Made by a program: the position numbers and the translations under genes. The notes below the pieces were generated by a model. It made no database searches. It was given only the letters and a program-made list of their open reading frames with translations, and was not told the origin of the DNA. From assembly GCA_910579575.1 (NCBI GenBank), contig CAJTUM010000001.1, positions 114,132 through 178,131 on the forward strand: 64,000 nt of DNA. The letters are read 5' to 3'. The stretch is from an uncultured Eubacteriales bacterium. Lineage in GTDB: Bacteria > Bacillota > Clostridia > Oscillospirales > Butyricicoccaceae. Positions within the stretch are counted from its first letter, which is position 1; the number at the start of each line of letters is the position of its first letter. Positions 61,635 through 64,000 of this stretch are shown in pieces.

Positions 61635-62885
61635 TTAGCCGACCAGACAATCTTTATATTCGCTTTCTTTGGAAACTTGGCCCACGGCGGAGAAGGACAT
61701 TTGACCGAAATCCAGCAGCCGCTGGGCCAACTGGTGGACGCCCTCTCGGGTGACGGCGTCATAGCCTCGAATGATATCCTCGGCTGTCAGCGGACGGCCA
61801 TAGAGATATTCGTTGCGGGCGTTGGCCGTCATGCGGCTATTCATGCTTTCCAGCGACATGAGAGCGGAGCTTTTCAGCTGCTCTACTGTGCGGGCCACCT
61901 CTTGTTGGTCAGGGCCCTGCTCCACAAACCGGGCGAGCTCCTGGCGAATCAGGGAAAGGGCCTGCATTTCCGTCTGCCGCCCCAAAGCGGTGTAAACGCC
62001 AAAATAGCCAGAATCCAGGTAAGAGGAGGAGAAGGAATAAATGGAATAGCAAAGGCCGCTTTCCTCCCGCACGCGCTGAAACAGCCGGGAGGACATCCCG
62101 CCGCCCAAAATATTGCTCATCGCCTGCATCCGATACCGGTCTTCCGAACCGGCTGCAATGCCAGGAAAGGCTACGCACAGATGGTTTTGCTCAATGTCCT
62201 TTTCTTTCAAGGTCAAGGCCGGAGCATAGACGGCGGGCTGGGCCGCAGGAGGCTGACCGGCCGGCATTCCCTCAAAGCGGGCGGCGATTTTCTCGATATC
62301 CGTTGGAGCGAAGCTGCCCGCCACAGAAATCAACGTGTTGGCCGGGGTATAGCATCGGGCCACATAGTCCGCCAGAGTCTGGCCTTGAATATCCTCCAAC
62401 GTTTCTTTGGTTCCCAAAATGGGCCGGCCCAAGGGGCAGCCGCTGTAAATGGCGGAAGACAGCCGCTCCACCACCAGGTCGTCCGGCGTGTCTTCATACA
62501 TCCCGATTTCCTCTAAAATAACGCCCCGCTCCAAATCGGTTTCCTGCTGGCCGAAGCGGGAATGGAAATACATATCGCAGAGCAGATCCGCCGCCTCTTG
62601 AATATGGGTGTCCAGCGTGCGGGCATAGAAGCAGGTATTTTCTTTGGTGGTGAAGGCGTTCACTTGGCCGCCGATGGCGTCAAACCCTTCGGCCAGCTGA
62701 GCCGCCGTCCGGCTTTCCGTGCCCTTAAAGAGCATATGTTCAATGAAATGGGAAATGCCGTTTAACTGGGCCGGCTCATGGCGAGAACCGCTTTCCACCC
62801 AAAGGCCGAGAGAACAGGAACGCACAGAGGGCGCCTGCTCATAGAGGATACGAACGCCGTTTTTTAACGTCATTTTTTCAATCAT
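61635..62885 (-). CDS. M16-family zinc peptidase (YmxG-like)
   Basis: 416 aa. The inverted zinc motif HxxEH is HFIEHMLFKGT near residues 46-56, with the third ligand Glu in LERGVILEEIGMYEDTPDD near 125. Two M16 halves are present; the second starts near 215 and has SSRLFQRVREESGLCYSIYSF. Free-standing processing protease, usually downstream of pnp in Firmicutes, as here. ATG at 62885 has GAGGTG about 8 bases upstream. Confidence 0.94.
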   Translation of the reverse strand: MIEKMTLKNGVRILYEQAPSVRSCSLGLWVESGSRHEPAQLNGISHFIEHMLFKGTESRTAAQLAEGFDAIGGQVNAFTTKENTCFYARTLDTHIQEAADLLCDMYFHSRFGQQETDLERGVILEEIGMYEDTPDDLVVERLSSAIYSGCPLGRPILGTKETLEDIQGQTLADYVARCYTPANTLISVAGSFAPTDIEKIAARFEGMPAGQPPAAQPAVYAPALTLKEKDIEQNHLCVAFPGIAAGSEDRYRMQAMSNILGGGMSSRLFQRVREESGLCYSIYSFSSSYLDSGYFGVYTALGRQTEMQALSLIRQELARFVEQGPDQQEVARTVEQLKSSALMSLESMNSRMTANARNEYLYGRPLTAEDIIRGYDAVTREGVHQLAQRLLDFGQMSFSAVGQVSKESEYKDCLVG

Positions 62886-62977
62886 ATTGTTGCACCTCGA
62901 GATGATTTGATTGGTTTTTGTGGGGCGCGCCCTGCGTTTCGCCAAGGGCGAAGCCGCCTGGCAAACGCGGTCTATCG

Positions 62978-62992
62978 GTCGGCGTCGCCGAC
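62978..62992. repeat. Isolated palindrome GTCGGCG-T-CGCCGAC
   Basis: Same junction palindrome as in the 159-bp repeat family, here between pnp and the M16 gene. The flank 62925-62975 is GC-rich and may be a remnant of the repeat body. Confidence 0.5.
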
Positions 62993-62998
62993 AAAAGC

Positions 62999-63028
62999 AA
63001 GGGACGGGCATAAGCCCGCCCCTTGAAA
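62999..63028 (-). terminator. Hairpin after pnp
   Basis: AAGGGACGGGC (62999-63009) pairs with GCCCGCCCCTT (63014-63024, one mismatch), loop ATAA. On the minus strand GCTTTTG follows, so termination may be partial and the M16 gene partly co-transcribed. Confidence 0.6.
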
Positions 63029-63043
63029 AAAGCAGATTTGGTT

Positions 63044-64000
63044 TTAGCGAATCGATTCGCCCGGCTTGGCGCCGCCGCGGGCGTTGATTTCTGCGATGGC
63101 GTCCTTGCGGGAAAGGTTGATGCGGCCTTTGTCGTCGATTTCCACGACCTTGACCCAGGTCATGTCGCCGATATTCAGCACGTCTTCCACCTTTTCCACC
63201 CGGTGGTTTTCCAGCTTGGAGATGTGAATTAAACCGTCCTTGCCTGGGGCGATTTCCACAAAGGCGCCGAAGCTCATCAGCCGGACCACCTTGCCATAGA
63301 AGATATCGCCGATTTCCGGGTCCTTGACGATGGCCAGGATGGTTTTCTTGGCCTTCTCGCAGTCTTCGGCGTTGACGGCGGCGATGCAAACGGAGCCGTC
63401 GTCCTCGATATCAATTTTGGTGTTGGTGTCTGCGGTGATCTTCTGGATCACAGAGCCGCCTTTGCCGATGACGTCCCGGATTTTTTCGGGATCGATGTTG
63501 ATGCGGATCATCTTGGGAGCATAGGCCGAAAGCTCCGCTCTGGGCTGGCCGATGCAGGGCAACATCACTTCGTTGAGGATTTCCATCCGAGCCGCTCGGG
63601 TTTTGTCAAAGGCTTCTTGGATGATTTCCAGCGTCAGGCCGTCGCATTTGATATCCACCTGGATGGCGGTGATGCCCTTTTCTGTGCCCGCCACCTTGAA
63701 ATCCATGTCGCCGAAGAAATCTTCAATGCCCTGGATATCGGTGAAGGTGATATGCCGATCGCCCTCGACCACCAGGCCGCAGGAGATGCCGGCCACAGGA
63801 GCCTTGATGGGCACGCCGGCGTCCATCAGCGCCAAGGTAGAGCCGCAGACGCTGCCTTGGGAGGTGGAGCCGTTGGAAGAAAGCACTTCGGAAACCAGGC
63901 GGAAAGAATAGGGGAAATCCTCCACCGAGGGGATGACGCATTCCAGCGCCCGCTCGGCCAGAGCGCCGTGGCCAATTTCCCGGCGGCCTGGGGAGCGGGA
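63044..64000 (-). CDS. pnp: Polyribonucleotide nucleotidyltransferase, C-terminal part (cut by window end)
   Basis: 318 residues of PNPase are visible; the 5' part lies outside the window. The second RNase PH domain is seen from RREIGHGALAERAL through SSNGSTSQGSVCGSTLALMDAGVP and MDFKVAGTEKGITAIQVDIK, then the KH domain (IRDVIGKGGSVIQKITADT) and the S1 domain (GDIFYGKVVRLMSFGAFVEIAPGKDGLIHISKL). It degrades RNA from the 3' end with phosphate. The C terminus is short after S1. Followed by the M16 peptidase, the common order. Confidence 0.97.
   Translation of the reverse strand, partial: SRSPGRREIGHGALAERALECVIPSVEDFPYSFRLVSEVLSSNGSTSQGSVCGSTLALMDAGVPIKAPVAGISCGLVVEGDRHITFTDIQGIEDFFGDMDFKVAGTEKGITAIQVDIKCDGLTLEIIQEAFDKTRAARMEILNEVMLPCIGQPRAELSAYAPKMIRINIDPEKIRDVIGKGGSVIQKITADTNTKIDIEDDGSVCIAAVNAEDCEKAKKTILAIVKDPEIGDIFYGKVVRLMSFGAFVEIAPGKDGLIHISKLENHRVEKVEDVLNIGDMTWVKVVEIDDKGRINLSRKDAIAEINARGGAKPGESIR

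Overview
The window reads as chromosomal DNA of a GC-rich, spore-forming member of the Clostridia (Firmicutes). The basis is spo0A, a dipicolinate synthase A gene, the acetylase-type lysine/DAP pathway (dapH), SecA with a C-terminal zinc motif followed by prfB, an Asp23/YloV pair, clear Shine-Dalgarno sites and near-consensus sigma-A promoters. No phage, insertion sequence, integrase or CRISPR array was seen. Species cannot be set from the sequence alone.

Layout. 1-10.4 kb: tRNA-Ser(UGA), D-serine ammonia-lyase, about 1 kb of non-coding DNA with strong RNA-like structure, a tandem pair of amidohydrolase paralogues, a zinc-ribbon protein, a YgjP-type metallopeptidase, a VOC protein, NudC and an M20 hydrolase. 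10.7-13.4 kb: a minus-strand set of unknown membrane/secreted genes, two of them related to each other and AT-richer than their surroundings. 13.5-16.7 kb: a copper operon (CsoR-like operator, copA with an in-frame copZ-like end, csoR). 16.8-22.6 kb: accessory DNA with a frameshifted secreted protein, an HD hydrolase, an acyltransferase, two tandem 159-bp repeats, an Imm51-like protein, a transglutaminase-like lipoprotein and a short HTH protein. 22.8-26.9 kb: lysC-dapA-dapB-dapH behind a lysine riboswitch with a terminator. 27.1-29.6 kb: a coiled-coil gene broken by a frameshift and two in-frame stops. 29.9-36.2 kb: dpaA, an M20 hydrolase, a YbaK deacylase, a flavin reductase, a frameshifted amidohydrolase and a LysR regulator. 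36.6-48.3 kb: secA, prfB, a YmdB-like phosphoesterase, pgeF, two peptide-binding lipoproteins and the Asp23/YloV pair. 48.5-64 kb: a DppB-like permease, spo0A, a MATE transporter, nfnAB, a D-amino-acid PLP enzyme, small and lipoprotein genes, DegV, a stand-alone LeuA regulatory domain overlapping an ornithine cyclodeaminase homologue, an M16 peptidase and the 3' part of pnp.

How genes work together. The lysine operon makes dihydrodipicolinate and DAP for lysine, peptidoglycan and, through dpaA, spore dipicolinate; spo0A is the sporulation master regulator. CsoR probably represses its own copper-export operon. NfnAB links ferredoxin, NADH and NADPH pools. Several peptide-transport, amidohydrolase and M20 genes fit a lifestyle of amino acid and peptide use.

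Most unusual features: copA-copZ in one frame with a retained ribosome site and start; a dispersed GC-rich repeat family with terminal inverted repeats; the related secreted/membrane pair at 11.9-13.4 kb; the structured non-coding stretch at 2.4-3.1 kb; the free-standing LeuA regulatory domain; and three genes with frame disruptions. No clearly new, complete multi-gene system could be shown.
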